Shown here: positions 16,185 through 23,407 of the stretch, one piece after another
How the letters are laid out: every line of letters starts with the position of its first letter
How positions within the stretch are numbered: position 1 is the stretch's first letter
Assembly (NCBI RefSeq): GCF_000733925.1
Contig: NZ_JPOO01000003.1
Location: forward strand, 1,240,001 to 1,304,000
Direction of reading: 5' to 3'
DNA length: 64,000 bases
From: Arenibacter algicola
GTDB lineage: Bacteria; Bacteroidota; Bacteroidia; Flavobacteriales; Flavobacteriaceae
Translations under genes and position numbers: made by a program
The notes under the pieces: generated by a model
Database searches by the model: none
Seen by the model: only the letters and a program-made list of their open reading frames with translations
Told to the model about the DNA's origin: nothing

Positions 16185-17138
16185 ATGAAAAAATATATAG
16201 ATCAAGGTAAGAATGACACAAGAAGTGGTTTTGGTGCGGGACTGGCCGAATTGGGCAGGACCAACCCCAATGTAGTTGCTTTGTGCGCTGATTTGGTAGG
16301 ATCCCTTAAGATGGAGAAATTTATAGAGGAAAATCCCGAGCGTTTCTTCCAAATAGGTATTGCCGAAGCCAATATGATGGGTATTGCCGCAGGACTTACC
16401 ATAGGTGGAAAAATTCCCTTTACCGGAACTTTTGCCAACTTTTCAACTGGAAGGGTCTATGATCAAATAAGACAATCTATCGCTTATTCCGATAAGAACG
16501 TAAAAATCTGTGCTTCCCATGCGGGGGTTACCCTAGGTGAAGACGGTGCTACACACCAAATATTGGAAGATTTGGGATTGATGAAGATGTTGCCCGGAAT
16601 GACCGTCATCAACACTTGCGACTACAATCAGACAAAGGCCGCCACCATTGCAATAGCAGAACATCACGGTCCTGTTTATCTAAGGTTTGGGCGACCAAAA
16701 GTGGCCAACTTTACCCCTGTTGACCAAAAATTTGAAATAGGTAAAGCCGTTATGCTGAATGAGGGAACCGATGTTACCATAGTTGCCACTGGTCACTTGG
16801 TATGGGAAGCCTTGATAGCAGCCGAAAATTTAGAAAAACAAGGCATATCCGCCGAAGTAATAAACATACATACCATTAAGCCTCTTGACGGGGAAGCAGT
16901 GTTAAAATCTGTTAAAAAAACAGGTTGCATAGTTACTGCGGAAGAACATAATTATTTAGGTGGACTTGGTGAAAGTATCTCCGGATTCCTAGCTACCACG
17001 CACCCCACACCCCAAGAATTTGTTGCTACCAAAGATACTTTTGGGGAAAGTGGCACACCTGAACAATTAATGGATAAATACGGATTAAACAATAAAGCTA
17101 TAGAGAACGCCGTTGTGAGTGTGTTAAAAAGAAAATAA
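16185..17138 (+). CDS. Transketolase, C-terminal subunit
   Basis: The 317-residue protein holds the pyrimidine-binding and C-terminal domains of transketolase. It has DTRSGFGAGLAELG at the start, the FFQIGIAEANMMGIAAGL motif with the catalytic Glu (about residue 62), ASHAGVTLGEDGATHQ, YLRFGRPK, and HNYLGGLGESI in the C-terminal domain. It completes the enzyme with the preceding gene. Split transketolase and related two-gene TPP enzymes are common in Bacteroidota and Firmicutes. A hairpin terminator at 17211-17259 ends the operon. Confidence 0.95.
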   Translation: MKKYIDQGKNDTRSGFGAGLAELGRTNPNVVALCADLVGSLKMEKFIEENPERFFQIGIAEANMMGIAAGLTIGGKIPFTGTFANFSTGRVYDQIRQSIAYSDKNVKICASHAGVTLGEDGATHQILEDLGLMKMLPGMTVINTCDYNQTKAATIAIAEHHGPVYLRFGRPKVANFTPVDQKFEIGKAVMLNEGTDVTIVATGHLVWEALIAAENLEKQGISAEVINIHTIKPLDGEAVLKSVKKTGCIVTAEEHNYLGGLGESISGFLATTHPTPQEFVATKDTFGESGTPEQLMDKYGLNNKAIENAVVSVLKRK

Positions 17139-17210
17139 TCAAATCCCTTTTAGGGAGATGAGGATTCTTAACATGACAAATGGCGAAAACTATGGAACAG
17201 AACTCAACTA

Positions 17211-17259
17211 AACTGCTAAAAACCTACCAGCAATAAAGGTAGAATTTAGCGGTTTTTTT
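17211..17259 (+). terminator. Terminator of the transketolase operon
   Basis: CTGCTAAA pairs with TTTAGCGG, with an inner CTACC/GGTAG stem, followed by seven T. It lies 73 bases after the stop. Confidence 0.8.
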
Positions 17260-17369
17260 GTGCCACTAACTTAGCCTTTTCGTGTCAAGATAATTTCTTT
17301 TTAGGTTAAACAATTAAAAAAGTTGTGCCTAAAATTGCACAATGTATTCTAATTTTAAAAGAACACAGT

Positions 17370-17951
17370 ATGATGAAGAAAACAGTTTTATTAGCAGCTA
17401 TTGCTTTAATGGGCATAACTGCACACGCGCAAAAAGGTTCAGGGTTCGGCATCAAAGGCGGACTTAACTATGGCGCTAATGGTGATTATTTTGAATCTAC
17501 CGAACAAGCCTACAAAGACCCTAAAAGCAACGTGGGGTATCACCTAGGAATTTTCGGGCAGGTTGGGGATAAAATTTACCTGAGACCTGAATTGGTTTAC
17601 ACCAAAACAAAATCGGACTATGAAAATAATAGTTTGAACATGAGCAAACTAGATCTTCCTGTTCTATTGGGTATCAATATCATAGGCCCACTTAACGTTT
17701 TTGCCGGACCAGCGTTTCAATATATTTTGGATACGGATTATGACGGGATCACCATCGGCGATGTTGAAAATGATTTTACGGTTGGTCTAAATATTGGTGC
17801 CGGACTGTCTTTTGGAAGGTTTGGAATAGACCTGAGATACGAAAGGGGTTTTAGTGAGAATGAAGTGACTGTTGTTGACGGTGCTTTTTCCAATGACCGA
17901 ATTGACACAAGACCAGATCAATTGGTTTTAAGTGTTGCCTTAAAACTTTAA
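17370..17951 (+). CDS. Outer-membrane beta-barrel protein (PorT-like/OMP_b-brl family)
   Basis: The protein starts at the tandem ATGs 17370/17373 and has a signal peptide ending in ITAHAQ. The mature part (about 172 residues) alternates polar and hydrophobic residues as in an eight-strand barrel: GSGFGIKGGLNYG, KIYLRPELVYT, LNVFAGPAFQYIL, GAGLSFGRFGIDLRYERGF, ending in DQLVLSVALKL. The closing hydrophobic pattern fits outer-membrane insertion. Its function is unknown; similar proteins are structural or porin-like. A GTG in frame at 17325 would add an unlikely cytosolic extension. A TAAAATTG sequence (17330-17337, one mismatch to TAnnTTTG) is a weak promoter candidate. Confidence 0.82.
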   Translation: MMKKTVLLAAIALMGITAHAQKGSGFGIKGGLNYGANGDYFESTEQAYKDPKSNVGYHLGIFGQVGDKIYLRPELVYTKTKSDYENNSLNMSKLDLPVLLGINIIGPLNVFAGPAFQYILDTDYDGITIGDVENDFTVGLNIGAGLSFGRFGIDLRYERGFSENEVTVVDGAFSNDRIDTRPDQLVLSVALKL

Positions 17952-17973
17952 AAAAAACATTTTTACAGAAACT

Positions 17974-17988
17974 AAAAGAAGCTGTCTC
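17974..17988 (+). repeat. Left terminal inverted repeat of the IS
   Basis: AAAAGAAGCTGTCTC matches the right end in all 15 positions when reversed. It is also the 5' arm of a hairpin (17979-18010). Confidence 0.65.
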
Positions 17989-18018
17989 GTTTGCTAAAAT
18001 GAGGCGGTTTTTGTTTTT
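17979..18018 (+). terminator. Hairpin with T-run at the left IS end
   Basis: AAGCTGTCTC pairs with GAGGCGGTTT (three G-U pairs) around a 12-base loop, followed by TTGTTTTTTT. It would terminate the beta-barrel protein gene ending at 17951. Confidence 0.6.
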
Positions 18019-18089
18019 TTATAGATTTTCATCTGAATTTTTTCATGAAGTAGGCCATTTTAATTTTTTGGAAGGAGATTTTAAGTGCT

Positions 18090-19625
18090 TTAGGCACTTT
18101 TCTTTCTCATATTATGCGCCAGGGCATGTAATCCGAACTCTAATTCCACTTTATCCAACCCGCGATGGGTAAATCGTTTAAAATTTCGGTTAGATTTGAT
18201 ATGGGCAAAGACCGGCTCCACATCAGCCGTTCTTTTTCTACGCTTTATTTCTCCTAGTTCAGATAAAAGATGCTCTCTAGCCTTCTGTTTGTAATGCTCC
18301 AGGGCATGGTTACGTTCTATTACCCGATTGTATTTTCCTTTAAAACAAACATTCCTTATTGGACACCCATTGCAATTTTTTGCGCTATACTTACTTACTG
18401 TTTGCCTGTAGCCTGATTTGGTGGTCTTTGTTGCTTGGGCTATTTTCTCCATCCGCTGTCCCATCGGACATACATAATGATCTTCCTTTTCATTGTAATA
18501 AAGTTGGTCCCGGTGGAAGGGAGCCTTTTCCTTACGCTTTTTTCCTGCCTTATTTTGTTCTTTATCAAAAGTGTTGAATTTTACATAGCCTTTGATTCCT
18601 TTTTCAGAGAGTAGTTCATAGTTTTCCTGGCTTCCGTAACCAGCATCAGCAGTAAGAGTTTCTGGAAGATTTTGATAGAGGTATTCATAATTCTCAAGAT
18701 GAGGCCGTAGGGTATGAATATCATTGGTGTCCTGGTGTAGGGTATAATTTAGGATGAACTGATCTTCGGAACTGATCTGTACATTGTAGCTTGGCTTAAG
18801 CTGCCCGTTTTTCATATGGTCTTCTTTCATTCGCATGAAAGTAGCATCGGGATCTGTTTTGCTATAACTGCTTCGGTTGCCAAGGAGTTGCTCCTGTTGC
18901 TCATATTTTTCCAGGTTGGCAGGAAAATTTTTCGCAATATAGCGGGCTTTTGCTTTTGCTTTAGAGCTGGCTTTAGGATTCCCTTTGAGGATCTTGTCAA
19001 TCTTTTGAGCTGTTTTTTCTACCTTCTCCTTATCGACTTTTTTAAAATCTGGAGGAGTAGGATCGGTATCCTCTTCATCAGCAATGCTTTGAGCATACTC
19101 CCACATCTCTTCGAGCTGCCGGGCCATCTTTTCTTTTTGGGTTTTAAGGGCATTGCCCCAAACAAAGGTGTAACGGCCGGCTACGGATTCTATTTTGGTG
19201 CCATCGGTATAAACTTCTTTTAACTTCACAAGGCCTTCCTGGGCCAGCAATAATACCACTTGCTTAAAAATATCTTTGAAAACATCCTTTAGCTTTTGGC
19301 TTCTAAACCTGGCTATGGTATTATGGTCAGCCACCTGCTTATTGGAGAGCCACATGAAGTTAATGTTCTCCCGCATGGCCTTTTCTATCTTACGGGTAGA
19401 ATAGGTATTGTCCATATACGCATAGACCATTACCTTCAACATCATCTTTGGATGATAACTTGGCTGACCGTCTTTACTATAGGCTTTAATTAGTGGCTTT
19501 AGATCCAGATGTTCGATAACTCCATTGACAATCCGAACCGGATGGTCTTCTGGAATCAATTCTTCAATAGAGGGAGGAAAAAGCCAATTTTGTTGTTGAT
19601 TGTACTCCTTGAAATTGCGCTTCAT
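18090..19625 (-). CDS. IS1182-family DDE transposase
   Basis: The 511-residue protein starts at ATG 19623-19625 (MKRNFKEYN). It has the IS1182 N-terminal DUF772-type region (PEDHPVRIVNGVIEHLD, and DHNTIARFR at about 100), then the acidic triad: D in VYTDGTKIES, D in LTADAGYGS, and E in VEPVFAHIKSNRNFKRF. A Cys cluster (CNGCPIRNVC, with CPMG upstream) resembles the usual zinc-finger-like region near the C-terminus. The frame is intact with no stop or shift, so the enzyme may be active. An in-frame TTG at 19643 would add six residues. Confidence 0.92.
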   Translation of the reverse strand: MKRNFKEYNQQQNWLFPPSIEELIPEDHPVRIVNGVIEHLDLKPLIKAYSKDGQPSYHPKMMLKVMVYAYMDNTYSTRKIEKAMRENINFMWLSNKQVADHNTIARFRSQKLKDVFKDIFKQVVLLLAQEGLVKLKEVYTDGTKIESVAGRYTFVWGNALKTQKEKMARQLEEMWEYAQSIADEEDTDPTPPDFKKVDKEKVEKTAQKIDKILKGNPKASSKAKAKARYIAKNFPANLEKYEQQEQLLGNRSSYSKTDPDATFMRMKEDHMKNGQLKPSYNVQISSEDQFILNYTLHQDTNDIHTLRPHLENYEYLYQNLPETLTADAGYGSQENYELLSEKGIKGYVKFNTFDKEQNKAGKKRKEKAPFHRDQLYYNEKEDHYVCPMGQRMEKIAQATKTTKSGYRQTVSKYSAKNCNGCPIRNVCFKGKYNRVIERNHALEHYKQKAREHLLSELGEIKRRKRTADVEPVFAHIKSNRNFKRFTHRGLDKVELEFGLHALAHNMRKKSA

Positions 19626-19703
19626 TTGGTAGTAATATTGCAACAGTAATGTAGCAAAAACCTAGCATTTATACAAGATAATCAAGCTATTTCAAAGAAT
19701 GAT

Positions 19704-19742
19704 CCAAAAAAAAAAGCTGCCTCTATTAATGAGACAGCTTCT
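19704..19742 (-). terminator. Hairpin with T-run at the right IS end
   Basis: On the minus strand AAGCTGTCTC and GAGGCAGCTT form a 10-bp stem (one G-U) followed by ten T. It lies 30 bases past the FKBP gene stop and would terminate that gene. Its 5' arm is the right IS end. Confidence 0.7.
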
Positions 19743-19745
19743 TTT
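19731..19745 (-). repeat. Right terminal inverted repeat of the IS
   Basis: GAGACAGCTTCTTTT on the plus strand is the reverse complement of the left end AAAAGAAGCTGTCTC. Confidence 0.65.
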
Positions 19746-19770
19746 TATTTGGTAACCTATTAGATCAACC

Positions 19771-20688
19771 TCAAATATTTTTGTCCAAATAATCGGGAAT
19801 ACCATCATCATTAGCGTCACCCAATTCATCTTTGGTAAGGATACCATCCCCGTCGTCATCCGTGTCCAAATAATTTGGAAGTCCATCCTCATCGGTATCA
19901 TCATTAAAAAGATTACCGTCCCCATCCAAATCTTCAAGAATAGTACTTACTCCGTCCCGATCATGATCCGCTGTATTGGTAGCCAATAGGTTTACTTCAA
20001 ACATTAAAGGTGCATAGGTTGCTCCCGGTGCACTTCCGCTGAAATAAGCAATACCTGAGGGCATAAAAATTAAACCTACCCCACTTCCGGTCACGGTAAA
20101 GGTACCATCGCCATTTTCAATTATATCGCCCCCCGACTTAAATTTGGGCATTCCCTCCTTAAATCCTTTTATTACCCCAGAATTACCAGAAATTCCGGAA
20201 CCCTGCATATCGAACCAGACAGGGGATCCCAGTCTGCTATCAAAAATTGTCCCATCCAGGCGCATACCCTGGTACTTTAAATATACAGAATCTACAGGGG
20301 TAGGATTTTCACCTGTTCCTTCCCTGGCCACTATATAATACAAGGTATGTGGAATATCAACTTCTTCAGCATCCAATCCCAAATCACTGGAAGATATGTT
20401 TATCACTTGGGTTAAGGCATCTTCGAAAAGGGATTTCTTGTCCGCATTCGCTCCAGCTATGGTATCGATCCTAATTCTTAGGTCAAAACCTTCATCAATT
20501 GGTTCCTCAAAATCTTCATAGTTATAAAAATGAGTTTTTAAATATGCTTGGATTTCAGCATCATTTTCCACTATAACCTCACTTAGCAGTCTGGGAGGAA
20601 TCACTTCAAAATCATCCCCATCGTCCTTTTTACAGGACCAGATAGTCAAAAAAATTACAGCAACTACCAGAAATCTCTTTATATTCAT
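19771..20688 (-). CDS. FKBP-type peptidyl-prolyl isomerase lipoprotein with calcium-binding repeats
   Basis: The 305-residue protein starts with a lipoprotein signal (FLTIWSCKKDD, Cys near residue 19). It continues with an FKBP-like domain (about 105-235: VDSVYLKYQGMRLDGTIFDS, GVIKGFKEGMPKFKSGG, FMPSGIAYFSGSAPG). The last 65 residues are thrombospondin-type-3-like acidic repeats (DHDRDG, DLDGDGN, DTDEDGLPNYLD, DDDGDG, DANDDGIPDYLD). It probably assists folding of proteins in the periplasm or at the cell surface, with calcium stabilising the tail. Only some of the active-site aromatic residues of FKBP are evident, so the catalytic competence is unproven. Confidence 0.85.
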   Translation of the reverse strand: MNIKRFLVVAVIFLTIWSCKKDDGDDFEVIPPRLLSEVIVENDAEIQAYLKTHFYNYEDFEEPIDEGFDLRIRIDTIAGANADKKSLFEDALTQVINISSSDLGLDAEEVDIPHTLYYIVAREGTGENPTPVDSVYLKYQGMRLDGTIFDSRLGSPVWFDMQGSGISGNSGVIKGFKEGMPKFKSGGDIIENGDGTFTVTGSGVGLIFMPSGIAYFSGSAPGATYAPLMFEVNLLATNTADHDRDGVSTILEDLDGDGNLFNDDTDEDGLPNYLDTDDDGDGILTKDELGDANDDGIPDYLDKNI

Positions 20689-20799
20689 CAGTTTATTTTT
20701 ATTGTCTTTTAATTACAGGATGCAGCCTCAGGATTATGATCTTAACCATATCGGCTTCATTGATTTCTTAATTAAAGGCCGCAAGATACAATTTTCAAC

Positions 20800-20807
20800 T
20801 ATTTTTG
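20800..20807 (+). promoter_or_regulatory. -7 box TATTTTTG upstream of the S4-domain gene
   Basis: A TAnnTTTG match lies 32 bases before the ATG at 20840. No clear -33 TTG accompanies it. Confidence 0.4.
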
Positions 20808-20839
20808 TAGAGGACGTTAACAAAGATTTTCAATAGTTT

Positions 20840-21214
20840 ATGCGAATTGATAAATACCTATGGAGTACCCGCTATTTTAAAACGCGAAACATAGCTACAG
20901 AGGCTTGTAAAAAGGGTCATATAAGAATCAATGATCAAGTGGTAAAACCATCTAGGGAAGTATACCCCTTGGATAAAGTTGTTGTAAGGAAAAACCAGAT
21001 CAACTATGAGTTTACCGTACTGGATGTTCCCGCGAGCAGAGTGGGTGCCAAATTAGTGGACATCTACCGAAAGGATACCACTCCCAAGGAAGCCTTTGAA
21101 CACAATGAGCTGTTAAAATTTTCCAAGGATTATTATCGGAAAAAGGGTACTGGAAGACCTACAAAAAAAGACAGAAGGGATATAGATGGATACTTGGATG
21201 AAGAAGCTGAATAA
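20840..21214 (+). CDS. S4-domain RNA-binding protein, Hsp15-like
   Basis: The 124-residue protein begins with an S4 RNA-binding domain (about 1-60: MRIDKYLWSTRYFKTRN, CKKGHIRINDQVVKPSR, YPLDKVVVRK). A basic tail follows (YYRKKGTGRPTKKDRRD), as in HslR/Hsp15. E. coli Hsp15 rescues stalled 50S subunits that carry nascent chains. The same role here is inferred from family membership. Its 3' end overlaps the following methyltransferase gene, and a phosphoribosyltransferase gene follows, so the three probably form one operon. Confidence 0.9.
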   Translation: MRIDKYLWSTRYFKTRNIATEACKKGHIRINDQVVKPSREVYPLDKVVVRKNQINYEFTVLDVPASRVGAKLVDIYRKDTTPKEAFEHNELLKFSKDYYRKKGTGRPTKKDRRDIDGYLDEEAE

Positions 21215-21785
21215 AGATTATTGGGAACAAAAGTATGAGAATGGAGATATGGGATGGGACATAGGTTACATTTCCACCCCTCTAAAGGAATATATTGACC
21301 AGCTTACAGATAAAGACTTAAAAATACTAATTCCAGGTGCAGGCAATGCTCACGAGCTCCTTTATCTAGTGGAGAAAGGCTTTTCCAATGTTTTTGTTAT
21401 AGATATTGCCAGACAGCCATTGGAGAATATAAAAAAAAACATTCCCAATTTTCCGGAGCATCAACTACTGGAAGGCAATTTTTTTGATTTGGCTTCAAAT
21501 AATTTTGATTTGATCCTGGAACAAACTTTTTTTTGTGCCTTGGATCCATGTTTAAGGTTAGATTATGCAAAGAAAATGAAGCAACTGCTAAAACCAAACG
21601 GCAAACTGGCCGGGCTACTGTTTAATTTCCCCTTAACGGAATCCGGACCGCCTTTTGGAGGTAGCCTTACCGAATATAAGTCCCTTTTTCAAGAGCATTT
21701 TAAAATCAAGACTCTGGAAACCGCTCACAATTCTATAAAACCGAGAGCGGATAAGGAACTCTTTTTTATATTTGAATCTAAATAA
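21198..21785 (+). CDS. SAM-dependent methyltransferase, thiopurine methyltransferase-like
   Basis: The protein is about 195 residues. It opens with LNKDYWEQKYENGDMGWDIG, typical of TPMT-like enzymes, followed by motif I ILIPGAGNAHELLYL, the acidic FVIDIARQPLENIKKN, and the motif IV region FDLILEQTFFCALDP. It transfers methyl from SAM to an unknown small acceptor; thiol or halide acceptors are known in this family. I prefer the ATG at 21198 (MKKLNKDYWE) over 21186. Either choice overlaps the S4 gene end, by 17 or 29 bases. Confidence 0.85.
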   Translation: MKKLNKDYWEQKYENGDMGWDIGYISTPLKEYIDQLTDKDLKILIPGAGNAHELLYLVEKGFSNVFVIDIARQPLENIKKNIPNFPEHQLLEGNFFDLASNNFDLILEQTFFCALDPCLRLDYAKKMKQLLKPNGKLAGLLFNFPLTESGPPFGGSLTEYKSLFQEHFKIKTLETAHNSIKPRADKELFFIFESK

Positions 21786-21793
21786 AAACGACT

Positions 21794-22294
21794 ATGTCCA
21801 ATAGAATTTTATCCCATGAGCAAATACAGCATAAAATAAAGCGCATTGCTTACCAGATTTATGAGACCAACGTTGATGAACCCGAAATTATCATTGCCGG
21901 GATTGAAGGAGGGGGATTAAACTTTGCCAAAAAGATACAGGCCGTACTTCAGAAGATCACCGAGGCCAACATTGTTTTGTGCAAAGTAATCATGGACAAG
22001 TCCAACCCTTTGGCCAGTGGTGTAAAGACTTCCCTTCCCGAATCGGAATACACCAATAAATCCGTAGTCTTGGTAGACGATGTACTCAATTCCGGGACAA
22101 CTCTGATTTACGGAGTTCATCATTTTCTACGCGTGCCTTTAAAACAACTTAAAACTGCTGTATTGGTAAACCGGAATCATAAGAAATACCCTGTGAAGGC
22201 AGATTATAAAGGTATATCGCTTTCCACATCACTTCAAGAACACATCAATGTTGAATTTAAAGCCAAAAACGATTCGGTGTATCTAAGTGAGTAA
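21794..22294 (+). CDS. Phosphoribosyltransferase-family protein, PyrR-like
   Basis: The 166-residue protein has a type I phosphoribosyltransferase fold with the PRPP loop VVLVDDVLNSGTTLIYG (about residues 95-111) and the upstream IIAGIEGGGLNFA. Similar genes in flavobacteria are named phosphoribosyltransferase or PyrR-like. PyrR proteins bind pyr mRNA or convert uracil. No pyr gene is adjacent, so the substrate and any regulatory role are open. It starts 8 bases after the methyltransferase stop and overlaps aroK tail-to-tail by 12 bases. Confidence 0.85.
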   Translation: MSNRILSHEQIQHKIKRIAYQIYETNVDEPEIIIAGIEGGGLNFAKKIQAVLQKITEANIVLCKVIMDKSNPLASGVKTSLPESEYTNKSVVLVDDVLNSGTTLIYGVHHFLRVPLKQLKTAVLVNRNHKKYPVKADYKGISLSTSLQEHINVEFKAKNDSVYLSE

Positions 22295-22798
22295 CTCCTG
22301 TATTTCTGCAACTAAGGTTTCGGGATCCTTGTCATCGCAATCGATAATATGATTCGCCTTAAGGTAGAAGTTATTCCGCTCAAACAAATGCTTTCCGATA
22401 AACTCGGGCAGTTCACCATTGTCAATATTTTTGATCAAAGGTCTATGTTCTTTTTCCAATAATAACCTTTTTACGAGTCCGGGAATGGAAACTTTTAAAT
22501 AGAAAACATGATCAGCCAGGTTCAACATAGTCTCCATATTTCCAGAATAACAAGGTGTACCCCCACCGGTAGACAGTATTAATTTCTCTTTTTTGGACAA
22601 AACATCAATAAGATATTCATGTTCTTTTTTCCTAAAAAAAATTTCTCCCTTCCCATTAAAAATGTTGGAAATGGAATCTTCCAGTCCTTGCTCAATGACT
22701 TCATCCAAGTCTAAAAAACTAACTTTCAATTTATTAGCCAACAATTTACCAATGGTAGTCTTACCACTTCCCATATACCCAACCAATACTATTTTCAC
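22283..22798 (-). CDS. aroK: Shikimate kinase
   Basis: The 171-residue protein has the P-loop GYMGSGKTTIGKLLA (about 7-21), the shikimate-binding FLDLDEVIE (Asp near 33), FRKKEHEYL with the substrate Arg, STGGGTPC (about 79-86), and the lid segment LLLEKEHRPLI. It phosphorylates shikimate in the chorismate pathway in the cytosol. The start codon is GTG (22796-22798), fixed by the family N-terminus MKIVLVGYMGSGK. No other aro gene is adjacent. It converges with the phosphoribosyltransferase gene. Confidence 0.95.
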   Translation of the reverse strand: MKIVLVGYMGSGKTTIGKLLANKLKVSFLDLDEVIEQGLEDSISNIFNGKGEIFFRKKEHEYLIDVLSKKEKLILSTGGGTPCYSGNMETMLNLADHVFYLKVSIPGLVKRLLLEKEHRPLIKNIDNGELPEFIGKHLFERNNFYLKANHIIDCDDKDPETLVAEIQELLT

Positions 22799-22870
22799 GC
22801 TGTAATTTTTTGTAAAATTGGTCTAATTTAGTGGTAATTCAAAAAAAAATAAAAAATTCTCAAAAAGGCC

Positions 22871-22900
22871 TTGCAAAACAAACAAATGATATTATATTTG
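22871..22900 (+). promoter_or_regulatory. Strong Bacteroidota promoter for tRNA-Lys
   Basis: TTG (22871-22873), a 19-base spacer and TATATTTG (22893-22900) fit both consensus boxes. The tRNA starts 35 bases after the -7 box. Confidence 0.75.
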
Positions 22901-22934
22901 CACCCGCAAACAGCAATAGTTTGCAACTCATTTT

Positions 22935-23007
22935 GACCTGGTAGCTCAGTTGGTAGAGCATCTCCCTTTTAAGGAGAGGGTCCTGGGTTCGAGCCCCAGC
23001 CCGGTCA
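22935..23007 (+). tRNA. tRNA-Lys (anticodon TTT)
   Basis: The 73-base cloverleaf has D-arm GCTC/GAGC, anticodon stem TCTCC/GGAGA with loop CTTTTAA, and T-arm CTGGG-TTCGAGC-CCCAG. The acceptor stem GACCTGG/CCCGGTC has one T-C mismatch at pair 5:68; the other six pairs are canonical. The 3' end reads A-C-A-A, so CCA is not fully encoded. A dedicated terminator follows. Confidence 0.95.
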
Positions 23008-23009
23008 CA

Positions 23010-23040
23010 AAAAAGTTAAGTCTCGTACTTAACTTTTTTT
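23010..23040 (+). terminator. Terminator after tRNA-Lys
   Basis: AAAAAGTTAAGT and ACTTAACTTTTT form a 12-bp perfect stem with loop CTCGT and a T-run, directly after the tRNA. Confidence 0.88.
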
Positions 23041-23117
23041 GTTTAAAATAGTTTCCAATTCCTTAAATTTAGAGACTATTTATACAGACCTAAAAGTCCT
23101 TTAACAAGACTTTTTAA

Positions 23118-23204
23118 GCCCACGTGGTGAAATTGGTAGACACGCCACCTTGAGGGGGTGGTGTTCGCAAGGACGTGCTAGTTCGAATCTAGTCGTGGGC
23201 ACCA
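23118..23204 (+). tRNA. tRNA-Leu (anticodon GAG), CCA encoded
   Basis: This is a class II tRNA with acceptor GCCCACG/CGTGGGC, anticodon stem CCACC/GGTGG with loop TTGAGGG (anticodon GAG), a long variable arm (TGTTCGCAAGGACG region), and T-loop TTCGAAT. The discriminator A (23201) is followed by CCA (23202-23204). It reads CUC and CUU leucine codons. Confidence 0.96.
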
Positions 23205-23242
23205 AAAACCGCTGACTTCTTAAATGAGGTTGGCGGTTTTTT
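23205..23242 (+). terminator. Terminator after tRNA-Leu
   Basis: AAAACCGC pairs with GCGGTTTT around an imperfectly paired interior, with seven T at the end, right after the encoded CCA. Confidence 0.8.
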
Positions 23243-23307
23243 TATTCCTTTATCTTATCTCCAACTTAGTCAATACATAACATACGACAAAGAAATTGAA
23301 TAAGTGA

Positions 23308-23324
23308 TCAATTTGAAAAATTGA
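23308..23324. promoter_or_regulatory. Palindrome 1 upstream of crtI
   Basis: TCAATTT-gaa-AAATTGA is a perfect 7-3-7 inverted repeat 84 bases before the crtI ATG. It is a candidate operator or AT-rich hairpin. Confidence 0.35.
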
Positions 23325-23337
23325 CTTACATATCTAG

Positions 23338-23354
23338 AAAATAAGCCTTATTTT
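23338..23354. promoter_or_regulatory. Palindrome 2 upstream of crtI
   Basis: AAAATAA-gcc-TTATTTT is a second perfect 7-3-7 inverted repeat 30 bases after the first, with the same geometry but a different sequence. Confidence 0.35.
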
Positions 23355-23407
23355 CATAAACGGGCATTTAGTAAAATTGACGTGCCATAAATTATATATA
23401 AATACCT

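Larger units (their letters stand above)
17974..19745 (-). mobile_element. IS1182-type insertion sequence
   Basis: A 1772-base element carries one transposase gene (minus strand). It is bounded by the 15-base inverted repeat AAAAGAAGCTGTCTC at 17974-17988 and its reverse complement at 19731-19745. Both ends continue into a hairpin with a GAGGC(A/G)G arm and a T-run, so they may also stop transcription. Family length (about 1.7-1.9 kb) and roughly 100 bases between transposase and each end fit IS1182. No clear target-site duplication is seen. It lies between the 3' ends of two convergent genes, a harmless target. Confidence 0.72.

Noticed and set aside
18816..19223. 135-residue plus-strand frame in the IS, possible accessory gene
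   Set aside because: It is fully antisense to the transposase. IS1182 elements carry a single transposase gene.
22860..23242. tRNA pair as an integration site of a mobile island
   Set aside because: No integrase gene follows, and I saw no duplicated tRNA 3' end in the neighbourhood. The next genes are the carotenoid operon.
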